Source: a bacterium
Lineage (GTDB): Bacteria; Bdellovibrionota_C; UBA2361; RFPC01
Direction: 5' to 3'
NCBI GenBank assembly: GCA_030428205.1
Contig: JAUIBK010000004.1
Span: forward strand, 59,912-123,911
DNA: 64,000 nucleotides
Shown here: positions 33,806 through 42,720 of the stretch, piece by piece
Layout: the number at the start of each line of letters is the position of its first letter
Position numbering within the stretch: position 1 is the first letter of the stretch
The notes under the pieces: generated by a model
Seen by the model: the letters and a program-made list of their open reading frames with translations, nothing else
Databases searched by the model: none
Told to the model about the DNA's origin: nothing
Translations under genes and position numbers: made by a program

Positions 33806-35305
33806 TTAGAGCGTGAGTGTTTCAAAGAAGTTGCCACACTGTTGAGTGGAATGGGCCTTGAGATTGTGCCACGAGTTGCTCTTCGAGCAGTATTGGTAGT
33901 CGTCCTTCCAAGTGTTTCCGTGTTTTGCGACCTCTTCAATAGCATAGAGTATCCAGTCAAGTTCTTTGTTGGTCATCGTAGGATGGAGCCCAATACGAAC
34001 CCAGCCAGGCTTAGCAGATTGGTCGCCGTAATCAATAGCACAAGTAATTGCCTCAGAGTGTGGCCTATCGATCCCAAAGAGATAATGACCGTATGTTCCA
34101 GCACATGAGCAACCGTCTCGTGCTTGCACACCAAATCTATCGCTTAAGAGAGCCACGGCGAGTCCGTAGTGGAGGTCGTCGATAGTAAATGAGATGATAC
34201 CCTGTCGATCTTTGTGGAGAGGGGCGAGGATGTCGACTTTATCGATAGCTTCGAGCCCACTCAGGGCTTTTGTGAGGAGCTCTTTTTTTCGATTCTGAAT
34301 CCTCTCTACACCCATTTCTTCTTTGACTGAAATAGCGAGTGCAGCTCGCATGGTTTGAAAGAGGGGAGGGGTTCCGGCATCTTCTCGGCACTCGATGTCT
34401 TTCACGTAGGAATGCTCGCCCCAAGGGTTAGTCCAGTCGACAATACCACCTCCGACATTGACAGGAGTTCCTCCTCGGTAAAATTGTTGATTAAAGATCA
34501 GAATGCCTGCGCCCTCGGGTCCACCTAGAAATTTGTGAGGGGAGAAGAAGATTGCATCAAGGACCGCATCTGGATCGTCCGGGTGCATGTTAATATCGAC
34601 ATAGGGAGCTGAAGCAGCGTAGTCAACACTGAACATGCCGCCGTATTTATGCACAACCTTAGCCATGTCATAAATTGGGGTATCTATTCCGGTAACATTG
34701 GATGAGGCAGTGACTGATGCAATAATGGGACGAGATGATTTGACGGCATTTTTGCAAATCTCTTCTAAGTGATTGAGGTCTGGGAGTCCGTTTTCGTCTG
34801 GTTCAATAACAATGACTTCACCAACAGTCTCAATCCATGAAGTGTGATTTGAGTGGTGTTCCATGTGAGTGATGGGAATAACGGGCCGCTCTTGCTCTGT
34901 AAGCGTTGCATCGCTTCGAAGCCCCATCATGCGTTGGAGTCGATTTACTGCTCCAGTCATTCCTGAGCCACAAGCAAGGACAACGTCTGTGGGATCTGCT
35001 CCAACATGGTTACCGATAAATCGCTTGGCATCTTCATAGAGTTTTGTGGTGTGGCACCCTACGAAGCTGTGATGTGAATGGGAGTTGCCATAATACTCTG
35101 CAAGCTTCTCAAGGCGACGATCTACGGGCGTGTACCTTCGGCCACTTGCTGTCCAGTCTGCGTAGACAAGGGTCTTGGTGCCGTAAGGGGTGTTGTATTT
35201 GGTCCACTGGCCTTCGATGTTTGAACGAAAGGGCGCAAATGCCTCTTCGAGCTCGCTTGTTGTTTGAGCCTCGTGGTCGGGATCGAAGGATTCGTTTGTG
35301 GACAT
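33806..35305 (-). CDS. Class V aminotransferase / cysteine desulfurase-like enzyme
   Basis: 499 aa, longer than SufS (about 406). The PLP fold is clear: a start YADWTASGRRYTPVD, the conserved HSHHSF, and the Schiff-base Lys in FFSPHKFLGGPEGAG. A candidate active-site Cys loop is QARDGCSCAGTYGHYLF. The extra length is a C-terminal extension of about 90 residues. Some relatives act as selenocysteine lyases or desulfurases, others on kynurenine or isopenicillin. The substrate cannot be told. No Suf or Isc partners are close. No good ribosome site, so the start may be later. Confidence 0.8.
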   Translation of the reverse strand: MSTNESFDPDHEAQTTSELEEAFAPFRSNIEGQWTKYNTPYGTKTLVYADWTASGRRYTPVDRRLEKLAEYYGNSHSHHSFVGCHTTKLYEDAKRFIGNHVGADPTDVVLACGSGMTGAVNRLQRMMGLRSDATLTEQERPVIPITHMEHHSNHTSWIETVGEVIVIEPDENGLPDLNHLEEICKNAVKSSRPIIASVTASSNVTGIDTPIYDMAKVVHKYGGMFSVDYAASAPYVDINMHPDDPDAVLDAIFFSPHKFLGGPEGAGILIFNQQFYRGGTPVNVGGGIVDWTNPWGEHSYVKDIECREDAGTPPLFQTMRAALAISVKEEMGVERIQNRKKELLTKALSGLEAIDKVDILAPLHKDRQGIISFTIDDLHYGLAVALLSDRFGVQARDGCSCAGTYGHYLFGIDRPHSEAITCAIDYGDQSAKPGWVRIGLHPTMTNKELDWILYAIEEVAKHGNTWKDDYQYCSKSNSWHNLKAHSTQQCGNFFETLTL

Positions 35306-35439
35306 TAGGGGGGATAATACTATTCGAGGGTTGGGGATTAAAGGGGGAAGTTCGAGAGGGGCGGGAAGAACCCTGCTTCGCCCTATACGGGCTACGGCGG
35401 GTCATCCGCTTTCGTACGAACTACGGCGTGAGTCGATTC

Positions 35440-35623
35440 GCGAGCGAACTTAGCTGAAGCTAAGCTCGATGCTCATTGAAAAAGATGGCGTTTTGAGGAC
35501 TTAGCTTTAGCTAAGTCGAAATAGCGAGAGATGGCGTTTTGAGGACTTAGCTTTAGCAAAGTCGAAATAGCGAGAGGTGGCGTTTTGAGGACTTAGCTCT
35601 AGCTAAGTCAAAATAGCGAAAAA
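35440..35623 (-). repeat. 46-bp tandem repeats joined to the 3' end of tRNA-Glu
   Basis: TGGCGT recurs at 35486, 35532, 35578 and 35624, exactly 46 bp apart. The last copy is the CCA end of the tRNA gene itself. Each unit contains a palindrome GACTTAGCT-TT-AGCTAAGTC and a conserved AAATAGCGA. A diverged fourth unit lies at 35440-35485. Seen on the tRNA strand, the tRNA is followed by repeats, each ending in its own ACGCCA. Confidence 0.85.
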
Positions 35624-35698
35624 TGGCGTCCCCACGGGGACTCGAACCCCGGTTTTCAGCGTGAAAGGCCGATGTCCTAACCACTAGACGATGGGGAC
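35624..35698 (-). tRNA. tRNA-Glu (anticodon UUC)
   Basis: The minus strand folds as a full cloverleaf: acceptor GTCCCCA/TGGGGAC, D-arm with TCTAGTGGTTAGGA, anticodon loop CTTTCAC (UUC), T-arm CCGGGGTTCGAGTCCCCG and an encoded CCA. The Asn/Asp-like reading is excluded by the anticodon. It is followed downstream by tandem repeats of its own 3' end. Confidence 0.95.
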
Positions 35699-36197
35699 AG
35701 CCAATGATTTTGAGAGTTTAGGTGATATACAACCAGGCGGATTTCGTCAATAGGTGACAGGAAAATACTTGATATTCGCGGTGTTTTTTTCACTACAAAG
35801 GTAAAGAAGAACGGCAATTTTAGTAACTTAGGAAATTTCAATTATTCCCACTTCTGCTTGTCTCTCTTGTTTTCTTTCGTATGTAAGGTGTTATTTTTCT
35901 GATCGGTATTGAGACGTGGTTTGAGTAATCCAGCTTGCCATGAAATACTTCGGGATTCTTCCAGATCCTTATCATTCTTTACTTTGAGTATTACTTTTCT
36001 CCCTAACGTTTGTGCGTGAGCTTTTTACGGGGCGTCGCGGATCGCGAAGGAAGGGGAGTGAGTTGTTCCTCATCGAGCTTTCACGTTTGAGAGTTCGCTG
36101 AGGAATAACCTAGGTATGAACTATGGTTTTTGACTGTATTTGTATTTGAGTGCGTAGCTCAAACAAGATAGTCACAGTTTTTGATAAGGAGAAACTT
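35699..36197. other. Gap between tRNA-Glu and the M29 peptidase gene
   Basis: About 500 bp containing the tRNA promoter region (minus) and the leader of the M29 gene. An 11-bp inverted repeat GTTGTTCCTCA (36062-36072) with TGAGGAATAAC (36099-36109, one G-U pair) could form a leader hairpin about 90 nt before the start codon. No gene recognised. Confidence 0.4.
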
Positions 36198-37445
36198 ATG
36201 TTTCCTACGTATCTTCGTCGCTATGCGGAACTCTTACTGAAGCAAGGAATTAACCTTCACAGCGACCAAGCGTTGCTCATCTCTGGAGAAGCGGAACACA
36301 GTGAGCTTGCCGAGGCGATTGCCGAGGTAGCTCGCGAACTGAAAGCTGGGTCAGTTACGATTGTTCTTCAAGATCCTCTCCGAGCTGCTGAGTGGATTTC
36401 AAAAGATGATTGTTTTGAGGCGCGTGTGCAATATAGACGTTTACTCAATTCGATCGATCCTATTGTTCGAGTCGGAGGTGCTCACATTTCACTGCGTGGG
36501 ATGTCTCATCCCGTACTCTTCCAGAGCCTTTCTGAGGAACACCCTGAAGCATTTGCTGCTTACATGGAAGGCTACGACGAAGCACGTCAAGTGTTTCGCC
36601 GTTTTGGGATTAACGCAGGACGTTGCCCTTGGCTCGTTGCTTCTGCACCGACCCACGGTTGGGCAAAGCAGGTCTTCCCTAACTTAGGAGTAGAAGACGC
36701 TCTTACTGCTCTATGGGATGATGTTTTTGAAATCACAGGAGTAAAAGATGATGCATTTCTCGAGCATGCAAAACAAGTTGATGAACAACTTCACGAGCGT
36801 GCTCAGTTTCTGAACGGGTTGAAGATTGAGGGACTTCACATTTTTGGGGGAGGTTCAGATTTTCACATCAAGCTTTCTGATCAAGCTCGGTGGGGAGGTG
36901 GAAGTAAAGAGACTATCCATGGACAGTCTTTTCAGGCGAATATTCCTTCGTTTGAAGCTTTTACCACTCCCGATGCACGAACAGCGAACGGAAAGCTTGT
37001 GATGAGTCGTCCATTCCTTGCCCAGGATGTTCTTGTTGAAGACCTTAGTCTTGAATTCGAATCAGGAAGAGTTGTTCATTTCGATGCTTCTTCTGGTGTT
37101 GAGATGTTTGAGCGCCTTCTTGCGTTAGATGAAGGAGCAAGTCGCATTGGCGAAGTTGCGCTTGTCGGGCTTGATTCACCGATCGCTCAACGAAAGCGGA
37201 TGTATTGCCACACGCTTCTTGATGAAAATGCTCGGTGCCATATCGCACTCGGTTCAGCGTATATTTCACAAATAGCTCAAGGTCGTCAGTTAAACACTGA
37301 TCAACTCACTGCGATCGGGGTTAATCGGAGCTTACATCACACAGATATGATGTTTAGCTCTGATAAGACCGGGGTTGTTGCCCATACATTTGATGGGCGA
37401 TATGTTCCGATTATCCGTAACGGAAATTGGGTTCAGGAGGAGTAA
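36198..37445 (+). CDS. M29-family metalloaminopeptidase
   Basis: 415 aa from ATG 36198 after AAGGAG; the upstream ATG-less extension is rejected. The family is told by the C-terminal half: NIPSFEAFTTPD with its Glu ligand, the Gly-rich EVALVGLDSPIAQ, the YCHTLLDENA segment with His, CHIALG and the ending HHTDMMF with His and Asp. These residues form the two-metal site of AmpS/PepS enzymes. The protein removes N-terminal residues from peptides in the cytoplasm. It stands alone. Confidence 0.9.
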   Translation: MFPTYLRRYAELLLKQGINLHSDQALLISGEAEHSELAEAIAEVARELKAGSVTIVLQDPLRAAEWISKDDCFEARVQYRRLLNSIDPIVRVGGAHISLRGMSHPVLFQSLSEEHPEAFAAYMEGYDEARQVFRRFGINAGRCPWLVASAPTHGWAKQVFPNLGVEDALTALWDDVFEITGVKDDAFLEHAKQVDEQLHERAQFLNGLKIEGLHIFGGGSDFHIKLSDQARWGGGSKETIHGQSFQANIPSFEAFTTPDARTANGKLVMSRPFLAQDVLVEDLSLEFESGRVVHFDASSGVEMFERLLALDEGASRIGEVALVGLDSPIAQRKRMYCHTLLDENARCHIALGSAYISQIAQGRQLNTDQLTAIGVNRSLHHTDMMFSSDKTGVVAHTFDGRYVPIIRNGNWVQEE

Positions 37446-37498
37446 AGTGTCTCACTATCAGCCCCTTTTCAACTATCTCTTTCGCTTTGCGTGAGAGG

Positions 37499-37564
37499 AG
37501 AGAGGTTCTTAACCATCCCTAGGTTTACCTCTCTACTAAAACGACCGATAAGTAACGTTATCGG
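37499..37564. terminator. Two inverted repeats after the M29 gene
   Basis: AGAGAGGT/ACCTCTCT (37499-37534) and CCGATAA/TTATCGG (37545-37564) lie between two plus-strand genes. No long T-run follows either, so they may act as weak terminators or mRNA-stabilising stems. Confidence 0.4.
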
Positions 37565-37637
37565 GCAATTTAAGGGTGGGCTGTCCCTCAGATTCATCTC
37601 TATGGCGATTCTCAAAATCACGTAGAATGTGGTCTGT

Positions 37638-38252
37638 ATGGATGATACATCGCGTCATTATTGCTCTGAGACCAAAGTTCCGCTTGGCCTAGACGAAGGT
37701 TATCAAATCGGTGTTGGTTGGACTGCTGACTGGTCTGAGCCCTTTTGGCTCTCTGAAGATGCCATCCGTCAGTTGTACGGAGTTGAAGTCAAAGAGTCTC
37801 TCATTGTTCCCGGAGAACTTGGACTCTTTGCAACACGCGACTTCGAACCTGATGAGATGATCGTCTCCTATGATGGACCACTGCTTGACCCCGATGAACT
37901 CTACAAGAAGACCGGTCTCTATACATCTCCATATGGCATTGTTCTTTTCGAAGAGAAAATCATCGTTCCTGATACACACCGCCAACACGGTCTAGGTCGT
38001 TACGCCAACGACGCTTTTCCATTTTCAACAGCCGAAGATAACAACTCTGAGATGCGCCATTATACCGTTGGCCCCCCAGAAGATCCCGACCGCGTTACTT
38101 GGCCTGGTATCTTTGCACGCGTTGCGATCTCTCCAGGCGAAGAGATCACCTTTGCTTACGGCCAAGGATATTGGACCGCATGGAAACCAGGTCCGCGAAG
38201 ATGGCTTACACAATTAAAGGCGTGGTGGAATCGAATTTTTGGGGTATTTTGA
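37638..38252 (+). CDS. SET-domain protein (putative protein methyltransferase)
   Basis: 204 aa from ATG 37638; an in-frame GTG at 37629 is equally possible. The SET fold is visible: GELGLFATRDFEPDEMIVSY, an asparagine turn GRYANDAFPFS and the final GEEITFAYGQGYW, where Tyr is expected in the active site. SET enzymes transfer methyl from S-adenosylmethionine to Lys. The post-SET Cys cluster is absent, as in most bacterial forms. No signal peptide. It could modify a cell protein or be an effector for a eukaryotic host; the sequence does not decide. Confidence 0.85.
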   Translation: MDDTSRHYCSETKVPLGLDEGYQIGVGWTADWSEPFWLSEDAIRQLYGVEVKESLIVPGELGLFATRDFEPDEMIVSYDGPLLDPDELYKKTGLYTSPYGIVLFEEKIIVPDTHRQHGLGRYANDAFPFSTAEDNNSEMRHYTVGPPEDPDRVTWPGIFARVAISPGEEITFAYGQGYWTAWKPGPRRWLTQLKAWWNRIFGVF

Positions 38253-38345
38253 TCGCTCTAGTAAGCTGTCTAATATCGGTATGTTTAAGGTTCTTATATA
38301 TCTAATTCTCAGGAAGTAGGGCCGGATCGTGGACGGGGAGATAGG

Positions 38346-39527
38346 TCAACCGCTTACGCTCACCAGGTTGGTGAAATTTTCTTTTGTAACAAACAGCGGC
38401 TCAAGCGCATTCGGAAAGGTGTCAATAAATTCAGCCATAGCTTTCTTATGCCGATTTTTTAAACCGTCCCAACTTACTTGGATTGGCCTTGGGCGACTGC
38501 CTTCAAGTACAACAAAATCGACTTCTCCTTCTCCACGCCAATAAAACACCTCCCGGTGCTCACGTCGAAGAGTATGAAAAACTGCCGTTTCGAAATTCTT
38601 TCCTAAATCTAAACTTCCAGAGGTCAGAACAGACGCCCTCAATGCACAATCAATTGGATACCATTTCGTATTTCGCACGAGCCGTTTTCGCTCAGAGAAA
38701 GTAAAATACGGGCATGGAAGAATCATATACGCTTTCGTCAAAGCATCGAGGTACGTCATTATTGTATCAACACTTGCATCGACTCTTTTCACAAGTTTGC
38801 GTGCGCTCAACTCAGAACCTGTCGAATCAAAAACTGCCCTAGCAACCTGAGCAAGGAGCGTGCTTGAGCGTGCTGCAACATGTCTTCTGACATCCCTTTC
38901 AATGATGTCCGTAAAATACTGTCTTAGAAGCTGTGGAGCGTTCTCTAATGTTTGTGCCCTCGGGAAACCTCCATCAGAAAGAAACGCCTCCAAGCTCCCC
39001 TCGGGCTTCACATTGAGATACTCAGAAAAATCAAACGGAAAAAGCTCTAGCGGAAGATGCCTCCCAGTAAGTACCGTTCCGAGCTCTCCGCTTAAGAGCG
39101 CTGCATTTGACCCCGTTATGACGAAATGATTCTTGCCAGCCTTATCAAGCTTTACTCGTAACCACTTCTCCCAGTCCTTGACTGCCTGTATCTCATCAAG
39201 AAAGAAAAATCGTGGCTCATTGTCACCTACTTGAGCATCTGCAAAGGAAACAATTGCATCAAGAAGGTTTGGATCGAGCGAGTCACTTAAACGTGGATCT
39301 TCAAAGTTAACAAAAAAACAGCAGTCCCTGGGGAGTTCTCGCTTCGTCATGATCTGAGCAAGCAAGGTTGATTTTCCACATCGCCTCACCCCTTGAATGA
39401 CTGTGGCGAGATCGGGTTGAAGCTCTGGTAGGGACTTGAGAACATTTCGCTCAATGCTTTGAGGGGGTTCTTTCTTAAAGAAGCTCCAGTCCTCAATCAC
39501 TGGTAAAAGTAGACTCTGATAGGTCAT
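38346..39527 (-). CDS. AAA-type ATPase with DUF4143 domain
   Basis: 393 aa. Walker A is in VIQGVRRCGKST near residue 45, Walker B in FFFLDEIQ near residue 110, and the sensor VITGSNAALLS follows. The C-terminal third has the DUF4143 pattern: a helical part with SARKLVKRVDASVDTIMTYL and then EVFYWRGEGEVDFVV, a restriction-nuclease-like core (E-x-D-F-V). Such ATPases are common in bacteria and often spread as single genes; their role is poorly known. The ribosome site is good (GGAGAGG). Confidence 0.9.
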   Translation of the reverse strand: MTYQSLLLPVIEDWSFFKKEPPQSIERNVLKSLPELQPDLATVIQGVRRCGKSTLLAQIMTKRELPRDCCFFVNFEDPRLSDSLDPNLLDAIVSFADAQVGDNEPRFFFLDEIQAVKDWEKWLRVKLDKAGKNHFVITGSNAALLSGELGTVLTGRHLPLELFPFDFSEYLNVKPEGSLEAFLSDGGFPRAQTLENAPQLLRQYFTDIIERDVRRHVAARSSTLLAQVARAVFDSTGSELSARKLVKRVDASVDTIMTYLDALTKAYMILPCPYFTFSERKRLVRNTKWYPIDCALRASVLTSGSLDLGKNFETAVFHTLRREHREVFYWRGEGEVDFVVLEGSRPRPIQVSWDGLKNRHKKAMAEFIDTFPNALEPLFVTKENFTNLVSVSG

Positions 39528-39593
39528 CGTAGTGCCTCTCCAATTGGCCTTCAGCCAGGGTAAGTTATCTTACATTATTTATGATGACTCATA

Positions 39594-39621
39594 TCGACAC
39601 TATTGTCGAGTTTTATCGACA
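39594..39621. promoter_or_regulatory. TCGACA inverted and direct repeats, operator candidate
   Basis: TCGACA (39594-39599) and its complement TGTCGA (39604-39609) form a palindrome with a 4-bp spacer; a third TCGACA follows at 39616-39621. They lie about 70 bp upstream of the DUF4143 ATPase start, a position suited to an operator. Only chance agreement is excluded by spacing, not by a known regulator. Confidence 0.35.
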
Positions 39622-39809
39622 GATTTATAGAGCTCTGAAATCATTGATTATATTTATTGAGAACTGGCTCCATCCGACTTGATAATGCCGAATAAATAGC
39701 GAAAAAAATCTTGATTCACTTCTGCAAGCTCTCCGCCACATTAACGCAGAAAACACACGGATAAAATATAGAAGAAATGGTAATGGAATGATCGAGCCCC
39801 GCTCCAGAA
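39622..39809. other. Short gap, nothing recognised
   Basis: AT-rich sequence between the DUF4143 promoter region and the end of the ankyrin gene. No gene or hairpin. Confidence 0.3.
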
Positions 39810-41603
39810 CTAAACCTCTCTCCTGCTTTTTGCCAGCCTCTGTTCTCGCTCAAGCTGCCGCTTCTTTAACTTATCCTGCATAGCCTTAAACTTGTCTTGC
39901 TTGTCCTTCTCTGCTTGATCAAGGAGACCTTGTAAATATGTCACGATTTGAGTTTGATTGGCATTTTCTGCACTTTCTTTTAACTGCTTGATCCTGGACA
40001 TCTGGTGCACATAATACAGAGAAGCGTTTTCTTGTATAACAGTTTGTAGCGTAGGGAGATCTCCAGTTATTGCAAGGAACGTAGGAAGATCGGATCCGAT
40101 CGGTTTTATCGGTGTTAGAATGCTTGGGCCTTTGTTTTCAAGGAAGTATTGAAACGCTTTGCGATTCCCAACTTTATAAGCGACCCACAGGAGGTTACCC
40201 CACTTATGGCTATTTGATAAAAGGCTCGTTTCTGGATTGTCTAGGAGGAGCTGAATAATGTCCTCATGTCCTTTCTCGAGTGCTAAGACGAGTGCAGGCT
40301 TTAAAGAGAATCCATATGCATTTGGAGATACACCGTTATCTAATAGAAACTTAGCGAAGTCGTGGTATCCATTGTGAACTGCATAGTGAAGAGGCTTTCC
40401 TTCATGAACTAATGCAGATCGAACAGAGAGCTTGTATCCCATTTCGACGAGCTTTTTTGCAACATTGAGGGAGTTTTCCATTGCAGCTTCCTCCATCATT
40501 GTAACGCCGGTTGGGTTTGTCGTCTCTAGGCCAAGTTCTTGAACAAGAGGGGAAACCTCAGCAACTGAGTTTCTTGAAATAGCGGAAAAGAGTAGATCGA
40601 CTTTTTGATCGCGAGCAGAAGGCTGAGTAAATGCCCATTGATAAATATGTTCAAAGTTACGTTGCCCGCTCCAGATTCTCTCATAGGACGAGTCGTATTG
40701 ATCTCCAAGAAGATGAAATGCTTCCCTGGCAACAGTTCGATCTCTAGCATTATATGTCATGTAAGCAAATCGATGTTGGAGAAACTTTGCATCAGGATAG
40801 AGATCAATAAGATCTCGAAAGCCTTGCCATGTTTTTTGCTTCTTAAAACCAACTTCTGTAAATACTTTTTCGTTAAACAGCTTAGCAATTGAGCTGGCTA
40901 TGACAGCATAGGCGCCAGTGCCCAATTGATGTCGAGAAAGTTCCTCTGAGCGTTCTGCAAAATTGAGAAGCTTTGGAAAGGAGCCTCCCCATCGAGGCAG
41001 AAGATAGTTTGCTCGGTTGGTGTAGAAGTTTAGGTAGAGAGGATATAATCTTATTGCTTGCTCAAGTAGTGGATCTATTTCGCTTTCAGGAGCGCCCAGA
41101 GCACTTAAGACACCTAGAATGACAGAGTATGCCGCCGCGTCGATTGGTTGTTCGTTTGAGAGGTATTGGCTTTCATTGAGAACTTTCTGCTTGAACTGTC
41201 TATATTGTCCCATCTTCTCGGAGGAGATGTTCTTTGCCCAAGAGTTCCCCCTTGCTCTATTTGCTGTGTCGTTGTGTTCGAGCATCATGAAAGTAGTAAA
41301 AGGATTCGATGGAGCGCAAGTATCTCTTGCGTCTATGAAGAGGTCTTTGCACAGTTGACTGTCCGCTGTGCAAGTCATGCGCAAGGAGGAGTAGAACTCA
41401 TTCACGACAGGTGCTCCGTCTGGAAAATTGATGTGCTTTGACAGTAGATATGAGTGGTACTTTTCTAGTTCTTTACAGCTTCGAGTGTGGAATGCTTTGC
41501 GAAATCCGTTTCGAAACTCAGTTCGAGATATGAAGTCTTGAGCCAGTACGAATGTTGGAAGAATGAAAACTATCCAAATGAATGTATACGTTCTTTTGCA
41601 CAT
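39810..41603 (-). CDS. Exported ankyrin-repeat protein
   Basis: 597 aa with a Sec signal peptide (cleavage at VLA-Q, residue 21). A long helical N-terminal region (about 22-340) precedes ankyrin repeats at about residues 350-490; clear units are KPLHYAVHNGYHDFAKFLLD and PALVLALEKGHEDIIQLLLD. The end is a charged Lys/Glu/Arg coiled coil. Being exported by Sec, it is periplasmic or surface-bound rather than a direct T4SS substrate. Partner unknown. The ribosome site is good (GGAG). Confidence 0.85.
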   Translation of the reverse strand: MCKRTYTFIWIVFILPTFVLAQDFISRTEFRNGFRKAFHTRSCKELEKYHSYLLSKHINFPDGAPVVNEFYSSLRMTCTADSQLCKDLFIDARDTCAPSNPFTTFMMLEHNDTANRARGNSWAKNISSEKMGQYRQFKQKVLNESQYLSNEQPIDAAAYSVILGVLSALGAPESEIDPLLEQAIRLYPLYLNFYTNRANYLLPRWGGSFPKLLNFAERSEELSRHQLGTGAYAVIASSIAKLFNEKVFTEVGFKKQKTWQGFRDLIDLYPDAKFLQHRFAYMTYNARDRTVAREAFHLLGDQYDSSYERIWSGQRNFEHIYQWAFTQPSARDQKVDLLFSAISRNSVAEVSPLVQELGLETTNPTGVTMMEEAAMENSLNVAKKLVEMGYKLSVRSALVHEGKPLHYAVHNGYHDFAKFLLDNGVSPNAYGFSLKPALVLALEKGHEDIIQLLLDNPETSLLSNSHKWGNLLWVAYKVGNRKAFQYFLENKGPSILTPIKPIGSDLPTFLAITGDLPTLQTVIQENASLYYVHQMSRIKQLKESAENANQTQIVTYLQGLLDQAEKDKQDKFKAMQDKLKKRQLEREQRLAKSRREV

Positions 41604-41838
41604 GGTTGTAGCTCCAAGTTGTGTATCACCACATTTCCCTACGATGGATTCTTGTGCTTTAGGAATCGACTGACTTAGGATTTATCGTGAGAACTAAATT
41701 TCTCTTTATACGAGAAAATACACAGTTAGCTTACGTTGTACGGAAAGCCATATGCGTGTAATTTTCACGTATGGACTGTTGTTAGGGATTGGTGGTGGTT
41801 TAGTGGCCCCAACTTTGCCCGGGCTTGCAGAGCTTAAG

Positions 41839-42216
41839 CTATACCCCGTCTCTCTTGTTCGCGTACTCTATGTATTCCTCTCCAAACTCTAGCTCTAAAG
41901 CGATTCTTAGGAGTGCGGGAAAGGCGAACCAATATCCTTCTTCTATTCTTTGTCGAATCGGCTCACCGGGTGATTCGCGAATATAAAACTTTTGATGCCA
42001 CTCATCCATGGGGCTCGCATCAATTTCAAGAACTTCTTTTGAGTGTTTTTCTAGAAGGCTTCGTAGATCTGAGAGGGATCTTATTCCGAAAAATATTAGC
42101 TCTTCGACTTCCTCAGAGTAGTCTGATGAATAGAAATCGTTTCGCTTTGGAAAGAATTCTTTAAGGGTACTATATACATTCTCGCTAGTTAATTTATCGT
42201 ACTTTGATTCATTCAT
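41839..42216 (-). CDS. Small cytosolic protein of unknown function
   Basis: 125 aa from ATG 42216 (a TTG at 42249 would add 11 residues). No signal or membrane segment; it is acidic, with a Leu-rich helix GIRSLSDLRSLLEKHSKEVLE and a later helix FPALLRIALELEFGEE. Immunity or regulator-like small proteins have this look, but I recognise no family. It lies downstream of the GNAT gene on the same strand, probably in one transcript. Confidence 0.6.
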   Translation of the reverse strand: MNESKYDKLTSENVYSTLKEFFPKRNDFYSSDYSEEVEELIFFGIRSLSDLRSLLEKHSKEVLEIDASPMDEWHQKFYIRESPGEPIRQRIEEGYWFAFPALLRIALELEFGEEYIEYANKRDGV

Positions 42217-42258
42217 AGGCACATTGGTAACGAAGAGGTAGGGGCACAAGACTAGAGT

Positions 42259-42720
42259 TTAGAGTTCTTTTTCAAGGATAATCCCGTGATGTTCCTCACT
42301 GAGCTTCTTGTAAACACCTGTTACGTCAAAGCCGTACTCGATATTGAGAAGTAGCATGCTGCGATACTTGTTCTTGGTTTGAGTTCTTATGTACTTAAAG
42401 CCTTTCGCTTCTGCCCACTCGTGTTGTCTTTCCATTAGTGCACGAGCTATGCCTTTACGTCGATGTTCCCCCACTACTCCACCGTTCCAACTATAGAAGT
42501 ATTCATGGTCTGAGTGGTACTCAAATCCAATCTTGTATCCACAAGGCTCTCCCTCGAGGTATCCAATCAGGATGCAAAGATTGGGGCGTGTTTGTAGTTC
42601 TCGCTCTATGAGTTCACGGGAGAGAGGTTTTTCGAAGATTTTTTCTTCGAGTTCAACCAAGAGGCTGAGTACTGAGTCAGTGAGCCCAGAGAACTCCTTT
42701 ATTTCTAAGTTTTTCTTCAT
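42259..42720 (-). CDS. GNAT-family acetyltransferase
   Basis: 153 aa with the acetyl-CoA-binding motif A EHRRKGIARALMERQHEWA (R-x-x-G-x-A/G), preceded by strand GYKIGFEYH and followed by a C-terminal YGFDVTGVYK. It acetylates an amine, thought to be a small molecule or a protein N-terminus; the target is unknown. It has no operon partner other than the small gene downstream. Confidence 0.85.
   Translation of the reverse strand: MKKNLEIKEFSGLTDSVLSLLVELEEKIFEKPLSRELIERELQTRPNLCILIGYLEGEPCGYKIGFEYHSDHEYFYSWNGGVVGEHRRKGIARALMERQHEWAEAKGFKYIRTQTKNKYRSMLLLNIEYGFDVTGVYKKLSEEHHGIILEKEL

Noticed and set aside
35440..35698. CRISPR-like array
   Set aside because: The 46-bp units are contiguous with no unique spacers between them, so it is a tandem repeat.
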